Counted from the stretch's first letter, positions 6,991-16,542 are shown. The stretch: DNA of 64,000 nucleotides from Tropicimonas sp. IMCC34043 (GCF_003390845.1 NZ_QMEK01000007.1:124001-188000), one strand, 5' to 3'. Program-made: numbers and translations. Notes: generated by a model not told the origin, from the sequence alone.

Positions 6991-8916
6991 GTGAAGGACT
7001 TGGAGAAATTCTGGGGCCTCGTGGCTTCCTATTGGCTGTCCGAGCGCTGGCGTGAAGCCTGGACGCTTACGGCGATCATTTTTGCCATGACAACCGTTCT
7101 CAGCAAGGCGTCGGTCTGGACCGCAACCGCGAGTGCCGACTTCCTCGCCTCGCTTGCAGGCTTTCACCGCGCCGATGCGGGCGTCGATCCGGTGCGTGTG
7201 GTGCTGATGGCGGCCGCGGCCTATGTCGCGATCTTTGTCGCCCGCAGTGGCGGCGTCGCGCTGCGCCACTTCGTGTCCTCCACACTCCACCGCCGGGCGC
7301 GCGCCTGGCTGGTCGACCGCTTCGACCGCCAGATCTTGGCAGACGAGCGCATCGCGCTCGACCTGATGAGCGACCGCTCGGACGCGGGCGGCTCGCCCAG
7401 GATGCCCGATGCCATCGACCAGCGGATCGACGAATGCTCGGTCGGGCTTTACGGCGGCATCATCGGCCTTGCCATGGGGCTTTGGGGGGCGATTGCCTCG
7501 ATCTGGTTCGTGTCGCGCGCGCTGATCGAACGCAGCCAGCCGGTGCCGTTTCTGGACCGCTGGGGCGCGGCGGCGAACGATCTGTTGGCGCAGCTTGTCG
7601 GCCCGGGCCTTGCCGGGCGCATCGATCTTGTGCCCGGACATCTCGGCACCGTGTTTCTGGTCGGCGCGATGGTTGCGATCTATGTGCCCACGATAACCTT
7701 CTGCGCCTGGTTGCTTGGCCGGGTCCTCGAACGGCTGAACCTGGAACGGCAGCGCCGCGACGGCGCATGGCGGGGCGAATGGGGCGTGTTGCTGAACCGG
7801 GTCAGCCAGCTTGCCTCCTCGCATGGCGAACGGGCGCAGCGCCGCATCAACCGCCGCCTCTATGCCGATGTGAACAATGTCTGGGGACGCCAGAACAAGG
7901 TCAACGCCGGGATGTTGATGTTCACCGACGTCTACAACTTTCTCTCCAGCCGGCTGCTGGCCTATATGCCGGCGCTGCCCGCCTTCATGGCCGGTCACAT
8001 GAGCTTTCGCACCTTCGCGGCCAGCAGCGAACTGACCGCCGAGCTGATCAACGACGTCTCGTGGTTCATCAATGTCATGCCGTCGATTGCCATGCTGAAG
8101 GCCCATGCCGACCGGTTGATGGAACTGGCACAGGCGGTCGAACGGGTCCGCGACCGCAAGGCGTTCTACGCCGAGACCGGCGTCAGCCGCTTTGACCGGG
8201 CCGGCGTTGCCGATGGCTCGGCGCTCAAGGTCGAGGGCCTCGCGCTGCGCCACCGCGGCCACGACGCGCCGGCCTTCCTGCATGTCCCGCGGCTGGTGCT
8301 GGCCGCCGGCGACCGGGTCTATCTGCGCGGCCAGAACGGCTGTGGCAAAAGCAGCCTGCTGAAGGCCGTGGCGGGGCTGTGGCCCTATGGCGACGGCAAG
8401 GTCGCGATGGCCGATGGCGCGCGGTTGTTCTTTGCCGGGCAGGAACCCGACCTGCCCGACCGCATGACGCTGAAGGCGCTGGTCAGCTACCCCGACCACC
8501 CCGAGACCCACGACGACATCTCGGTCGCCCATGTGCTGTCGCGCGTCGGTCTGGGCGAGTTCATCCGGGCGCTCGAAGACGACCTCTATCAGGGCAAGAA
8601 CTGGCGCAATGTCCTGTCCGGCGGGCAGAAGCAGCGTCTGGTGCTGGCCCGTATCCTGCTGATGAAGCCCGACATCGTGCTGCTCGACGAGGCGACCTCG
8701 GCGCTCGACGTCAATGCGGTCGTGGACTTCCATCTGGCCCTGTGCGAGGGGTTGCCCGATGCCGCCGTCCTTGCGGTGCTTCACGGCGATAGCGTGCCGC
8801 ATGATCCTGACGGGATGCCCTTCTACAACGCTGTGCTCGACATCAGCGCCAAGGTGGGTCACCTGCGTCCGGTCAAGCCGCCGGTGTTCGCCGCGGTCCG
8901 TGTCGCGGCCGAGTAA
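6991..8916 (+). CDS. YddA/SbmA-BacA-like ABC transporter, fused membrane and ATPase domains
   Basis: The protein has 641 residues and starts at GTG 6991. The N-terminal ~390 residues hold several hydrophobic helices with the membrane-domain pattern of the SbmA/BacA-like family. The C-terminal ATPase has Walker A GQNGCGKSS, signature LSGGQKQR and Walker B DIVLLDEATS. A homodimeric half-transporter in the inner membrane is expected. Relatives include E. coli YddA and mycobacterial BacA-type transporters of peptides or hydrophilic solutes. The substrate is unknown. The beta-glucan hydrolase genes directly downstream in the same orientation make a carbohydrate cargo possible, which is inference. 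Confidence 0.8.
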   Translation: MKDLEKFWGLVASYWLSERWREAWTLTAIIFAMTTVLSKASVWTATASADFLASLAGFHRADAGVDPVRVVLMAAAAYVAIFVARSGGVALRHFVSSTLHRRARAWLVDRFDRQILADERIALDLMSDRSDAGGSPRMPDAIDQRIDECSVGLYGGIIGLAMGLWGAIASIWFVSRALIERSQPVPFLDRWGAAANDLLAQLVGPGLAGRIDLVPGHLGTVFLVGAMVAIYVPTITFCAWLLGRVLERLNLERQRRDGAWRGEWGVLLNRVSQLASSHGERAQRRINRRLYADVNNVWGRQNKVNAGMLMFTDVYNFLSSRLLAYMPALPAFMAGHMSFRTFAASSELTAELINDVSWFINVMPSIAMLKAHADRLMELAQAVERVRDRKAFYAETGVSRFDRAGVADGSALKVEGLALRHRGHDAPAFLHVPRLVLAAGDRVYLRGQNGCGKSSLLKAVAGLWPYGDGKVAMADGARLFFAGQEPDLPDRMTLKALVSYPDHPETHDDISVAHVLSRVGLGEFIRALEDDLYQGKNWRNVLSGGQKQRLVLARILLMKPDIVLLDEATSALDVNAVVDFHLALCEGLPDAAVLAVLHGDSVPHDPDGMPFYNAVLDISAKVGHLRPVKPPVFAAVRVAAE

Positions 8917-8964
8917 CCGCAGGGGCCACGCGCGCCTCGCTCCGGGTTGCACATGGGATCGCAG

Positions 8965-11208
8965 ATGAACACGCCAGACGCCGTCGACCGCCTGCTCGGG
9001 CGCATGACGTTGGACGAAAAGATCGGACAATTGAACCTGCTGGCCGCGGGCGAGGGGATCGCCACCGGGATTGCCGGCGACAACACCCTGACACGGCGGC
9101 TCGATACCGGCCGGATCGGCGCGATTTTCGGCACCAAGTCGCTGGCCTCGGCACGCTCGATGCAGGAACGCGCGCTGGCCGGATCGCGGCTGAAGATCCC
9201 GCTGTTCTTTGCCGAGGACGTGATCCATGGCCACCGCACGGTGTTTCCGCTGCCGATCGCGCTTGCCTGCAGCTGGAACATGGCGCTGATCGAGGAGACC
9301 GCCGCCTTCGCCGCCGCCGAGGCCGCGGCCGAGGGCCTGCATCAGGTCTATGCGCCGATGATCGACATCGCCCGCGATCCGCGCTGGGGCAGGGTGGCCG
9401 AATCCCCGGGCGAGGATCCCTATCTCGCCTCCCGCGTTGCCGTCGCCATGACCCGCGGCTTTCAGGGGGCGCAGATTTCGGCGCCGGGCCGGGTCGCGGC
9501 CTGCCTGAAGCATTTCGTGGCCTATGGCGCGACCGCGAGCGGCCGGGATTACGACAACGCCAGCCTTGCCTGGGAGGATCTGCTTGGCACCTATCTGCCG
9601 CCCTTCGCGGCCGGGGTCAGGGCCGGGGCGGCCAGTGTCATGGCCGCGTTCAACGCCGTCAACAAGCTGCCGATGCATTGCAACGAACCGCTGATCGAGG
9701 GCTGGCTGCGCAGCAGGACCGGGTTCGAGGGGCTTGTCGTCTCGGACTACACCGGCGTGCGCGAATTGATCGACCACGGCATGGGGCCGGCGCCGGTGGC
9801 GGTTGCACGCGCGCTGCACGCGGGTATCGACATGGACATGGTGGGCGAGGATTACCTTGCCGAACTGCCGGCGCTTGCCGCACGCGGGATCGATGCCCCC
9901 GATTGCGCGGTCAGCTTTTCGGCCGGCGAGATCGTCGCGCTGATCGACCGGGCCTGCCGGCGGGTGCTGCGATTCAAGGCCGACCTCGGGCTGCTCGACG
10001 ATCCGTTCCGGGGCCTGACCGGCCGGCCCGCTGCGCCCTCGCCGGCCGCGGGCCGCAAGCTCGCGCGCAAGGCCGCCGCCGCCGCCGCCGTGCTGCTGAA
10101 GAACAATGGCGTGCTGCCCTTGCGCCGCAATGCGCAGGTGGCGCTGATCGGCCCGCTGGGGGCCGACCGCGCCAATCTTCTGGGGACCTGGTCGGTTTCG
10201 GGCCGGGCCGAGGATGTGGTGCCGCTCGATCAGGCCATCGCCGCCCTGACAGGGCACATGCCCGCCACGGCGTTCGGGTCGAATATCGTCGAGGAACAAT
10301 GGCTTGTCGCGCGCACCAACGTGCATGGCGTCACCGTGGAGCCCGATGAGCGGCCCGAGGCCGAGATGCTGGCCGAGGCGGTCGCGCTGGCCCGCGCCTC
10401 CGAGGTCGTGATCGTGGCGGTGGGCGAGGCCAAGGAACAGGCCGGCGAATCCTCCTCGCGGCTGTCGCCCGACCTGCCAGCGCCGCAGCGCCGGCTGGTG
10501 GCAGCCCTTGCCGAAACCGGCACGCCGCTGGTGATCGTCGTCTTCGCCGGCCGCCCGCTGGCGATGGGCCATATCCCGAACCAGGCCGACGCGCTGATGT
10601 TTGCCTGGCACAACGGCATCGCGGGGCCCGAAGGCGTCGCCGATCTGCTGTTCGGGGTCGACGAACCCTCGGGGCGGCTGGCGGCGACGCTGCCTGCGGC
10701 CCCGGGCGAGGTGCCGCTGTCCTATGCCGAGGAACCGACGGGGCGGCCGTTTCCGGGCCATTTCGCCAAGTTCCGCACCGGCTGGCTCGATCTCGCCGAC
10801 GATCTGCAACGCTTTCCCTTCGGCTTCGGCCTCGGCTATGCCCCGGTGCGCTATGGCCCGCCGCGGCTGTCGGCGACCAAGGCTCGACTGGGCGAGAGCG
10901 TGCGCCTGACGGTCGAGATCACCAACGAGGGCGACCGGCCCGCGGTCGAGACGCCCCAGCTATACCTGTCGGACCCGGTGGCGCGGACCACCCGGCCCGG
11001 CCGCTTCCTCGTCGATTTCCAGCAGGTCTCGCTGGCACCGGGCGAGACCCGGGCAATCGAATTCGTGATCGATGCCGAGATGGCGCGCTATCCGGTGGCG
11101 CCCTCGCTCGAGACCGCCGAATGGGTCTGGGACCCGGGCCTCGTCCGGGTCCATGTCGGCCCCAACAGCCGTGACACCCAGATGCTGGAGCTGACATGGC
11201 AGGCGTGA
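8965..11208 (+). CDS. Glycoside hydrolase family 3 beta-glucosidase (BglX-like), no signal peptide
   Basis: The 747-residue protein should release glucose from the non-reducing end of beta-glucosides. It has an N-terminal (beta/alpha)8 domain with KHFVAYGA and the nucleophile Asp261 in VVSDYTGV, a second alpha/beta domain from about residue 380, and a C-terminal fibronectin-III-like domain (EITNEGDRPAVETPQLYLSDP). ATG 8965 was chosen over ATG 8953 because GGGAT lies at a suitable distance. Unlike most periplasmic BglX proteins there is no signal peptide. Its end overlaps the next gene by 13 bases. That partner is a PF10091/GH144-type protein, so beta-1,2-glucan oligosaccharides are a likely substrate. 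Confidence 0.88.
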   Translation: MNTPDAVDRLLGRMTLDEKIGQLNLLAAGEGIATGIAGDNTLTRRLDTGRIGAIFGTKSLASARSMQERALAGSRLKIPLFFAEDVIHGHRTVFPLPIALACSWNMALIEETAAFAAAEAAAEGLHQVYAPMIDIARDPRWGRVAESPGEDPYLASRVAVAMTRGFQGAQISAPGRVAACLKHFVAYGATASGRDYDNASLAWEDLLGTYLPPFAAGVRAGAASVMAAFNAVNKLPMHCNEPLIEGWLRSRTGFEGLVVSDYTGVRELIDHGMGPAPVAVARALHAGIDMDMVGEDYLAELPALAARGIDAPDCAVSFSAGEIVALIDRACRRVLRFKADLGLLDDPFRGLTGRPAAPSPAAGRKLARKAAAAAAVLLKNNGVLPLRRNAQVALIGPLGADRANLLGTWSVSGRAEDVVPLDQAIAALTGHMPATAFGSNIVEEQWLVARTNVHGVTVEPDERPEAEMLAEAVALARASEVVIVAVGEAKEQAGESSSRLSPDLPAPQRRLVAALAETGTPLVIVVFAGRPLAMGHIPNQADALMFAWHNGIAGPEGVADLLFGVDEPSGRLAATLPAAPGEVPLSYAEEPTGRPFPGHFAKFRTGWLDLADDLQRFPFGFGLGYAPVRYGPPRLSATKARLGESVRLTVEITNEGDRPAVETPQLYLSDPVARTTRPGRFLVDFQQVSLAPGETRAIEFVIDAEMARYPVAPSLETAEWVWDPGLVRVHVGPNSRDTQMLELTWQA

Positions 11209-12461
11209 AACGCGGCCTTGACGATGCCGCCCTGCGCGACCGCATTGCCGAGGCGAGCGCCAGTTACTTCCTTGACTGGAGCCATCCGGTCAGCGGCATG
11301 GCGCGCGAACGCAGCGCCGGCGCCTTTGGCTATGACGTCGAGGAAACGGTCTGCATCGGCGGCACCGGCTTTGGCGTTCTGGCCCAGATCGTCGCGGCCG
11401 AGCGCGGCTGGCGGCCGCGGCGCGAGATCCTCGACCGGCTGGAGCGGCTGGTCGGGTTCCTCGAACAGGCCGACCGCTTCGATGGCGTGTTCCCGCATTT
11501 CATGAACGGCACCACCGGGCATCTTCTGCCCTTCATGGCGGGCAACGACGGCGACGACGGCGGCGATCTGGTCGAGACCGCGTTCCTGATGACCGGCCTG
11601 CTGGGCGCTGCGTCCTATTTCACCGAAGCGCCCGAGATCGGCGCAAGGATCGAGGCGCTGTTCGATGCCGTCGACTGGGCCGCCCACATCCGGGCGGGGC
11701 GCGAGGTGATGTGGCACCACAAGCGCGGCCGCCCCTGGCCCGACACCGCGTTGCCGATCCGTGGCTGGAACGAGGCGATGGCGGTCTTCATCCTGGGTGC
11801 GGGGTCGAAAACCCACCCCTTGCCGCCCGAGGTCTATCACGAAAGCTGGGCGCAGGCGCCGGCGTTCCGCAATGGTCGTGACTATGGTGGCATCACGCTG
11901 CCGCTTGGCCCGGACTGGGGCGGGCCGCTGTTTCTGTCGCAATACCCGTTCCTCGGGCTCGACCCGCGCGGGCTGATCGATGCCTATGCCGATTACGGGG
12001 TTCAGGCCCGCGCCCATGCGTTGATCAACCGCTATCATTGTCTGGTGAACCCGCATGGCTGGGCGGGCTATGGGCCCGACTGCTGGGGACTGACCGCCAG
12101 CGACACGCCCGGGGGCTATGCCGCCCATTCGCCGACCGAGGATCTGGGCGTCATCACTCCGACTGCGGCGCTGAGCTCCTTCCCCTATGCGCCGGAGGAG
12201 GCGATGCCGGTGCTGCGCCACCTTCACGACGATCTGGGCGACCGGATCTGGGGCGAGGCGGGGTTCATTGATGCCTTCAGCCCGGCCCATGACTGGGTTG
12301 CGGAAAGCCGGCTTGCCATCGACCAGGCGCCGATTGTCATCGGGCTGGAAAACCACCGCTCGGGCCTGATCTGGCGGCTGGTCTCGAACCGGCCAGAGAT
12401 GCAGCGCGGCCTGCGGCGGCTGGGATTTCGTGCGCCCTACCTTGGCGACGCCAGCGCCTGA
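11196..12461 (+). CDS. PF10091 'glycoamylase' domain protein, GH144-type (endo-beta-1,2-glucanase family)
   Basis: The 421-residue protein is made almost entirely of the (alpha/alpha)6 domain annotated as putative glucoamylase. The hallmark runs are WNEAMAVFILGAGSKTHPLPPE, WGLTASDTPGGY, LGVITPTAALSSFPYAPEEA and ENHRSGLIWRL. Characterised GH144 members cleave beta-1,2-glucan (sophoro-oligosaccharides), not starch. No signal peptide is visible, which suggests cytosolic action. The start codon lies inside the end of the GH3 gene (13-base overlap), so the two enzymes are co-translated: chain cutter plus exo-glucosidase. It meets the glucoamylase gene tail to tail with a 25-base overlap. Confidence 0.82.
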   Translation: MAGVKRGLDDAALRDRIAEASASYFLDWSHPVSGMARERSAGAFGYDVEETVCIGGTGFGVLAQIVAAERGWRPRREILDRLERLVGFLEQADRFDGVFPHFMNGTTGHLLPFMAGNDGDDGGDLVETAFLMTGLLGAASYFTEAPEIGARIEALFDAVDWAAHIRAGREVMWHHKRGRPWPDTALPIRGWNEAMAVFILGAGSKTHPLPPEVYHESWAQAPAFRNGRDYGGITLPLGPDWGGPLFLSQYPFLGLDPRGLIDAYADYGVQARAHALINRYHCLVNPHGWAGYGPDCWGLTASDTPGGYAAHSPTEDLGVITPTAALSSFPYAPEEAMPVLRHLHDDLGDRIWGEAGFIDAFSPAHDWVAESRLAIDQAPIVIGLENHRSGLIWRLVSNRPEMQRGLRRLGFRAPYLGDASA

Positions 12462-13741
12462 ACCGCGGCGTCGCGCGCGGTGGCGGCGCCCAGGAAGGCT
12501 GCCGCCGACCAGGTGAGCGCGAGGCAGGCGGCGGGGGCACCGGTCTTGCGGTCGATCTGCTCGGGCAGGTCGTCGCCTTCGGGCGCCACAGCCTCGACCC
12601 AGGCCATCCAGTCCTCGGCCTTGGCGAAAGCGGCAGGGTCCTGCCTTTGCGCCGCGATGCGATAGCTGAGTTCGGCAAAGCCCAGCGTCACCGGCAGCCA
12701 GGGATTGCCGCCGAAATAGACATCCTCGCGCCAGCGCCCCATGGCCGGGGCGGCGCGGCCCGCGTTGAGCGGATAGAGCGTGGCGAAGATCGCTTCGAGC
12801 GCAGCCGCCGTGGCACGGGTCTGCGGGGCGTCAAGGGCGAAGCGGCCATCGCGGCGGTCGGCATGAAGGACGGCAAGGATCGTCGCGCTGTCGAGATGCC
12901 CGGCGGGGGCCTCGATGCTTTCGCGCCAGACGCCGGTTGCCCTGTCTTCTGCCTCGTCGATCAGGCCCGCGACCCGGTCGGCCGCGGCCAGCATCGCGGC
13001 CGCGTCGGCTCCGCTGCTGCGCGCGGCACCACGGGTCAGCGCATCCCATTCCACGATCAGGGTGAAGGTGGTCCGCCGCGGCGGCGATTCCTCCCACGGC
13101 CCGATGCAGGGGCGGCCGGCCACGGCGGTGACATGGGCCAGATCGCGGGCGATCAGCGCCTCGGTCCCGGTCCCGTCGCCGGCAAGCTCCGGCATCTCGT
13201 CGAGCAACCCCATCAGGGCCGAGGCGCGCAGCGCCGGGCCGTCATCCTGCGGCCGGCCCCATTGTTCGAGGTCGGGTCCGCCATCGGGCGCGCAGCGCGG
13301 TTCCTCCAGCCAGGCGGAGCCGCCAAGGGCGGCCAGTTCGGCGTCGGGACGCAGGAATTTCCTGAATTCGGGCGTCGCGGTGGCGGCCAGCGGGTTGGTC
13401 GCGGGGCCGGCGCGGTCCGGATCCGAGATCGCCAGCGAGAACCGGATATGGTCGGCCACGGCCCGGGTCCAGAAGCCGCGCGCCTCGGGGTCCGCCGCAA
13501 TCGCCGCGGGCACGGCGCGGAGCGCGATGGCAGCGTCGCGGATCCAGTGGTGGAAATAGTCGGGCTCTGGGTCCCAGGAGGCTGTCCGGGTCGAGGCAAG
13601 GATCGATCCGGGGGCTGGCACGACCGTCCAGCCAAAGCCAGCGCGATGGCGGGCGAGGCCGGTCGCCGAGGTGGCGCGCCGCAGCGCCCTCGCCGCCCCG
13701 AGCCTGCGCGCCGCAAGCCAGTCGGGCGAGGGGGCGATCAT
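12437..13741 (-). CDS. Glycoside hydrolase family 15 glucoamylase-like protein
   Basis: The 434-residue protein should release glucose from alpha-1,4-glucans with inversion. GH15 landmarks are DYFHHWIRDAAI near the N-terminus, WGRPQDDGPALRASAL, the catalytic-acid motif GPWEE, and the C-terminal VYFGGNPWLPVTLGFAEL. No signal peptide is visible, so it may act on internal glycogen-like material. The start (13741) sits in an ATGA overlap with the upstream hydrolase gene, which makes the pair one transcription unit facing the beta-glucan genes. Confidence 0.85.
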   Translation of the reverse strand: MIAPSPDWLAARRLGAARALRRATSATGLARHRAGFGWTVVPAPGSILASTRTASWDPEPDYFHHWIRDAAIALRAVPAAIAADPEARGFWTRAVADHIRFSLAISDPDRAGPATNPLAATATPEFRKFLRPDAELAALGGSAWLEEPRCAPDGGPDLEQWGRPQDDGPALRASALMGLLDEMPELAGDGTGTEALIARDLAHVTAVAGRPCIGPWEESPPRRTTFTLIVEWDALTRGAARSSGADAAAMLAAADRVAGLIDEAEDRATGVWRESIEAPAGHLDSATILAVLHADRRDGRFALDAPQTRATAAALEAIFATLYPLNAGRAAPAMGRWREDVYFGGNPWLPVTLGFAELSYRIAAQRQDPAAFAKAEDWMAWVEAVAPEGDDLPEQIDRKTGAPAACLALTWSAAAFLGAATARDAAVQALASPR

Positions 13742-14481
13742 GCCTGCAACAGGCTCAGCGCCATCGCCAACGCCGCGGCGCACTCGGGTCCGGCGGGGCA
13801 ATGGTGGACATCGGGAAGGGCGGCAAAGAACCGGGCATTCGGGGCGGTCGCGAAATAGCGCTGCGCATGGGCCAGCGGCACGATGCCATCGGCCGATCCG
13901 GTCACCACGGCGACGGGTGCTTCCAGCCGGGCAAGGTCGGGGGCGGCATCCTCGGCCTCCATCTCGGCGCGGAACTGCGGCGCCTCGCGCTCCATCACCG
14001 CGACCGCGTCGGGGCCCATGGCGATCCGCGCGGCCAGCAGCATCCGGCCCGACAGCACCGGCGAGACCGCCAGCAGATGATGCAAGCCCTCGCCCGCCAG
14101 CCGCGCCCCGGCATAGCCGCCAAGGCTGTGCCCGGCCAGCGCCAGCCGCTCGCCGGGAAAGCGCGCGACAGCCCAGTCCCGCACCGCGGCCGCGGCGGCA
14201 AGGTGGTTGGCCATGGTCAGCCGCTCGCGCGGGCCAAGATGGGGGAGGGCCGCGGAAAACGGCAGTTCCGGCGCCACGACCCGCCAGCCGCGGGCCAGAT
14301 AGGCCAATGCGATTTCGGCGATCTGCACCTGATCGGGGGCGCCGTCGCGGCCGTGAATCAGAAGGACGGTGCCGCGGGGACCCGCGGCGCGGCAGGCGAT
14401 CAGGACCGGGATGGCGCAATCGGGGCCGGGCACCGCCTCGCGCGTGGCGGTTTCGGTCCAGGGGGTGTCAGGTCCGGGCAT
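13738..14481 (-). CDS. Alpha/beta-hydrolase, dienelactone-hydrolase-like
   Basis: The 247-residue protein has an oxyanion strand VLLIHGRDGAP, nucleophile elbow GHSLGGYAG, acid loop VVTGSADGIVPL and a late His (LPDVHHC), giving a complete Ser-Asp-His set. The start at 14481 follows GAAGGAAC. Longer frames upstream (to 14568) add only unconvincing residues. It is translationally coupled to the GH15 gene that follows. It may remove acyl groups from a carbohydrate before glucoamylase attack, but that is only suggested by the pairing. Confidence 0.68.
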   Translation of the reverse strand: MPGPDTPWTETATREAVPGPDCAIPVLIACRAAGPRGTVLLIHGRDGAPDQVQIAEIALAYLARGWRVVAPELPFSAALPHLGPRERLTMANHLAAAAAVRDWAVARFPGERLALAGHSLGGYAGARLAGEGLHHLLAVSPVLSGRMLLAARIAMGPDAVAVMEREAPQFRAEMEAEDAAPDLARLEAPVAVVTGSADGIVPLAHAQRYFATAPNARFFAALPDVHHCPAGPECAAALAMALSLLQA

Positions 14482-14611
14482 GTCTGTTCCTTCGTCGCAT
14501 CGGATCGGCCGGCCATGGCGGCATGGATTTTGCAGACAGATGTAGCCTGCGCCGCCCGTCAGGCACATGCGGCGGGAATGTCGCGGGCCGGGGTCCGGGC
14601 GGGCGCGGGGC

Positions 14612-15511
14612 CTAGTCCTTCTCGGGCAATCCGTTGGCGGCGGCCACGAAATCTGCGAGCATCGGCAGGTATTTCTCGCCCTGACCCGCGGCCTCCATCG
14701 CCGCCAGACTGTTGCGGACCGCCGATTGCACCGGGTTCACCGCGCCCACGTCCATCGAAAGGGCGGTGAGATAGCGCATGTCCTTGTGGGCATTGGCGAT
14801 GGAGAAACGGTGGGCGTTCTCGTCGCGTTCGAGCGACCACTTCATGAAGGTGTCGTAGAACCCGTTGCGCATCCGGCTGGTGCCGATGACCGAATGGAAC
14901 TGCTCGACGCTCAGCCCGGATTTGCGCGCGATCGCCAGCGCCTCGGCATAGAGCGCGCCATAGCCGAGCGAGATGAAGTTGTTGACAAGCTTCATCTTGT
15001 GGCCCGATCCGACCGGGCCGAGATGAACGATATTGCCCGCCCAGGTCTGCAGGATCGGCTCGATCCGGGCATAAGTCTCGGGGTCGGCACCGACCATGGT
15101 GTCGAGCGTGCCCGCCAGCGCCTCTTTCGGGGTCCGGCCAAGCGGCGCGTCGGCCAGCGCGATGTCGCGCAGGGCAAGCTCGGCCGACAGTTCAAGCGTG
15201 CTGACCGGGTTCGAGGTCGAGCAGTCGATGACGATGCTGCCCGGTGCGGCATTGGCCGCGATCCCGTCCGTGCCGCGGATCACCGCCTCGACCTGCGGGC
15301 TGCCCGAGACGCAGATATGAATGACCTCGGCCTGCGAGGCGAGCTCTGCGACCGTGCCAGCCTCGGTCGCGCCGCGCGCGATCAGGTCCTCGACCGGGCC
15401 GCGGTTGCGGTGGGCCACGACGACCAGCGGATAGCCGGCCGCGAGGATGTTGCGCGCCATGCCGTGCCCCATCAGGCCGACACCGATGAAACCGACGACG
15501 GGTTTTGTCAT
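14612..15511 (-). CDS. NAD(P)-dependent beta-hydroxyacid dehydrogenase (3-hydroxyisobutyrate/tartronate-semialdehyde reductase family)
   Basis: The 299-residue protein has the family order: N-terminal dinucleotide-binding motif GFIGVGLMGHGMARNI, substrate-binding motif DAPLGRTPKEALAGTL, catalytic lysine in GSGHKMKLVNNF, and an all-helical C-terminal domain. The start at 15511 has a strong AAAGGAGG site and overlaps the epimerase stop (ATGA). The family oxidises small 3-hydroxy acids such as 3-hydroxyisobutyrate, tartronate semialdehyde or threonate. Position next to an epimerase-type dehydrogenase and a TRAP importer suggests a sugar-acid substrate, not proven here. Confidence 0.82.
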   Translation of the reverse strand: MTKPVVGFIGVGLMGHGMARNILAAGYPLVVVAHRNRGPVEDLIARGATEAGTVAELASQAEVIHICVSGSPQVEAVIRGTDGIAANAAPGSIVIDCSTSNPVSTLELSAELALRDIALADAPLGRTPKEALAGTLDTMVGADPETYARIEPILQTWAGNIVHLGPVGSGHKMKLVNNFISLGYGALYAEALAIARKSGLSVEQFHSVIGTSRMRNGFYDTFMKWSLERDENAHRFSIANAHKDMRYLTALSMDVGAVNPVQSAVRNSLAAMEAAGQGEKYLPMLADFVAAANGLPEKD

Positions 15512-16407
15512 TGCGCCTCCTTTGGCACATAGGCCCGCCAGTCGTGTTCCTCGCGGAAGCCCAGCATATCGCGGATCTTGCGGTTCGAGAACAGCGCCTC
15601 GTTCTCGGCCAGATCGCGCGTCACCGGCACGCCGGGGAAGAACCGCGCGAGGATCTCGGCGGTGGGCAGGTTCATGCCGTTGGTATCGTTGCCGGCGTTG
15701 AAGATCTGGAAGCCAAGGCCGTCCGTCTTCAGGCACAGATCGACGATCTGGCCCAGATCGCGGGCGTCGATATAGCAAAACAGGTTGCGCCGCCGCTGCT
15801 CCGGATCGGCGAAGAAACCTGGGAACAGGGTGCGGTATTCGTCGGGCTCGATCACGTTGCCGATGCGCAGCCCATAGATGTCGGCGCCCGAGCGGCGCTG
15901 GAAGGTGCGCGCGGTCTTTTCGTTGACGACCTTGCTCAGCCCATAGCTGTCCATCGGGTCGACATCGTAATCCTCTTCGACGGGCAGGCTGTGGGGGTCG
16001 ACCCTGCCGTCGGCAAAGCAGACGCCATAGGTGGTCTCGGACGAGGCAAAGACGATCTTGCGGATGCCAAGCTTCACCGCCGCTTCGATCACGTTGTAGG
16101 TGCCGATCGCGTTGACCCGGAAGGTCTCGTGATCCGGCGCGATCAGGATCCGCGGGATGGCGGCGAAATGCACCACCGCGTCATAGCCCTGCACCCCGGT
16201 TCCGGCGTCAAGCTCGTCGAGGCCGGCATAGCTCGTCAGCACGTTGAACATGGCGCCCGCGTCGGTGATGTCGGCGCGCAGGTTGTCGATGCCGGGCTCG
16301 TCGAGCGGGGTCAGATCGACATTGACCACCCGGTGCCCCTGATCGCGCAGATAGCGGCAGACATGGCGGCCGGCCTTGCCCGAGCCGCCGGTGAACAGGA
16401 TTCGCAT
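15508..16407 (-). CDS. NAD-dependent epimerase/dehydratase-family oxidoreductase (extended SDR)
   Basis: The 299-residue protein has an N-terminal TGGSGKAGRHV nucleotide-binding loop, D31 after the second strand for NAD, and an active-site SYGLSK carrying the Tyr-x3-Lys pair. The start at 16407 follows GGAGGAGG. It resembles the SDR group that includes uronate and D-erythronate dehydrogenases as well as sugar-nucleotide epimerases. The exact substrate is unknown. It is coupled to the beta-hydroxyacid dehydrogenase and lies downstream of the TRAP genes, separated by a terminator. Confidence 0.75.
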   Translation of the reverse strand: MRILFTGGSGKAGRHVCRYLRDQGHRVVNVDLTPLDEPGIDNLRADITDAGAMFNVLTSYAGLDELDAGTGVQGYDAVVHFAAIPRILIAPDHETFRVNAIGTYNVIEAAVKLGIRKIVFASSETTYGVCFADGRVDPHSLPVEEDYDVDPMDSYGLSKVVNEKTARTFQRRSGADIYGLRIGNVIEPDEYRTLFPGFFADPEQRRRNLFCYIDARDLGQIVDLCLKTDGLGFQIFNAGNDTNGMNLPTAEILARFFPGVPVTRDLAENEALFSNRKIRDMLGFREEHDWRAYVPKEAQ

Positions 16408-16542
16408 GGTGTCCTCCTCCGGTTCCGAACGCCCGGAAACCTCGGGGCGCCAGGGTTCGAAGTGGGACGCAGCGCGCGGACTTGCAAGTCCGTATCGTGT
16501 CGCAGCCCTGGCCGCCTTCCGGCGCAGGGCCGGCGGCCGACG

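Noticed and set aside
6565-10809. 1414-residue open frame on the minus strand
   Set aside because: It lies antisense to the hydrolase end, ABC transporter and GH3 genes, is rich in Arg, His, Gln and Pro, and has no recognisable domain. It is a by-product of high GC content.
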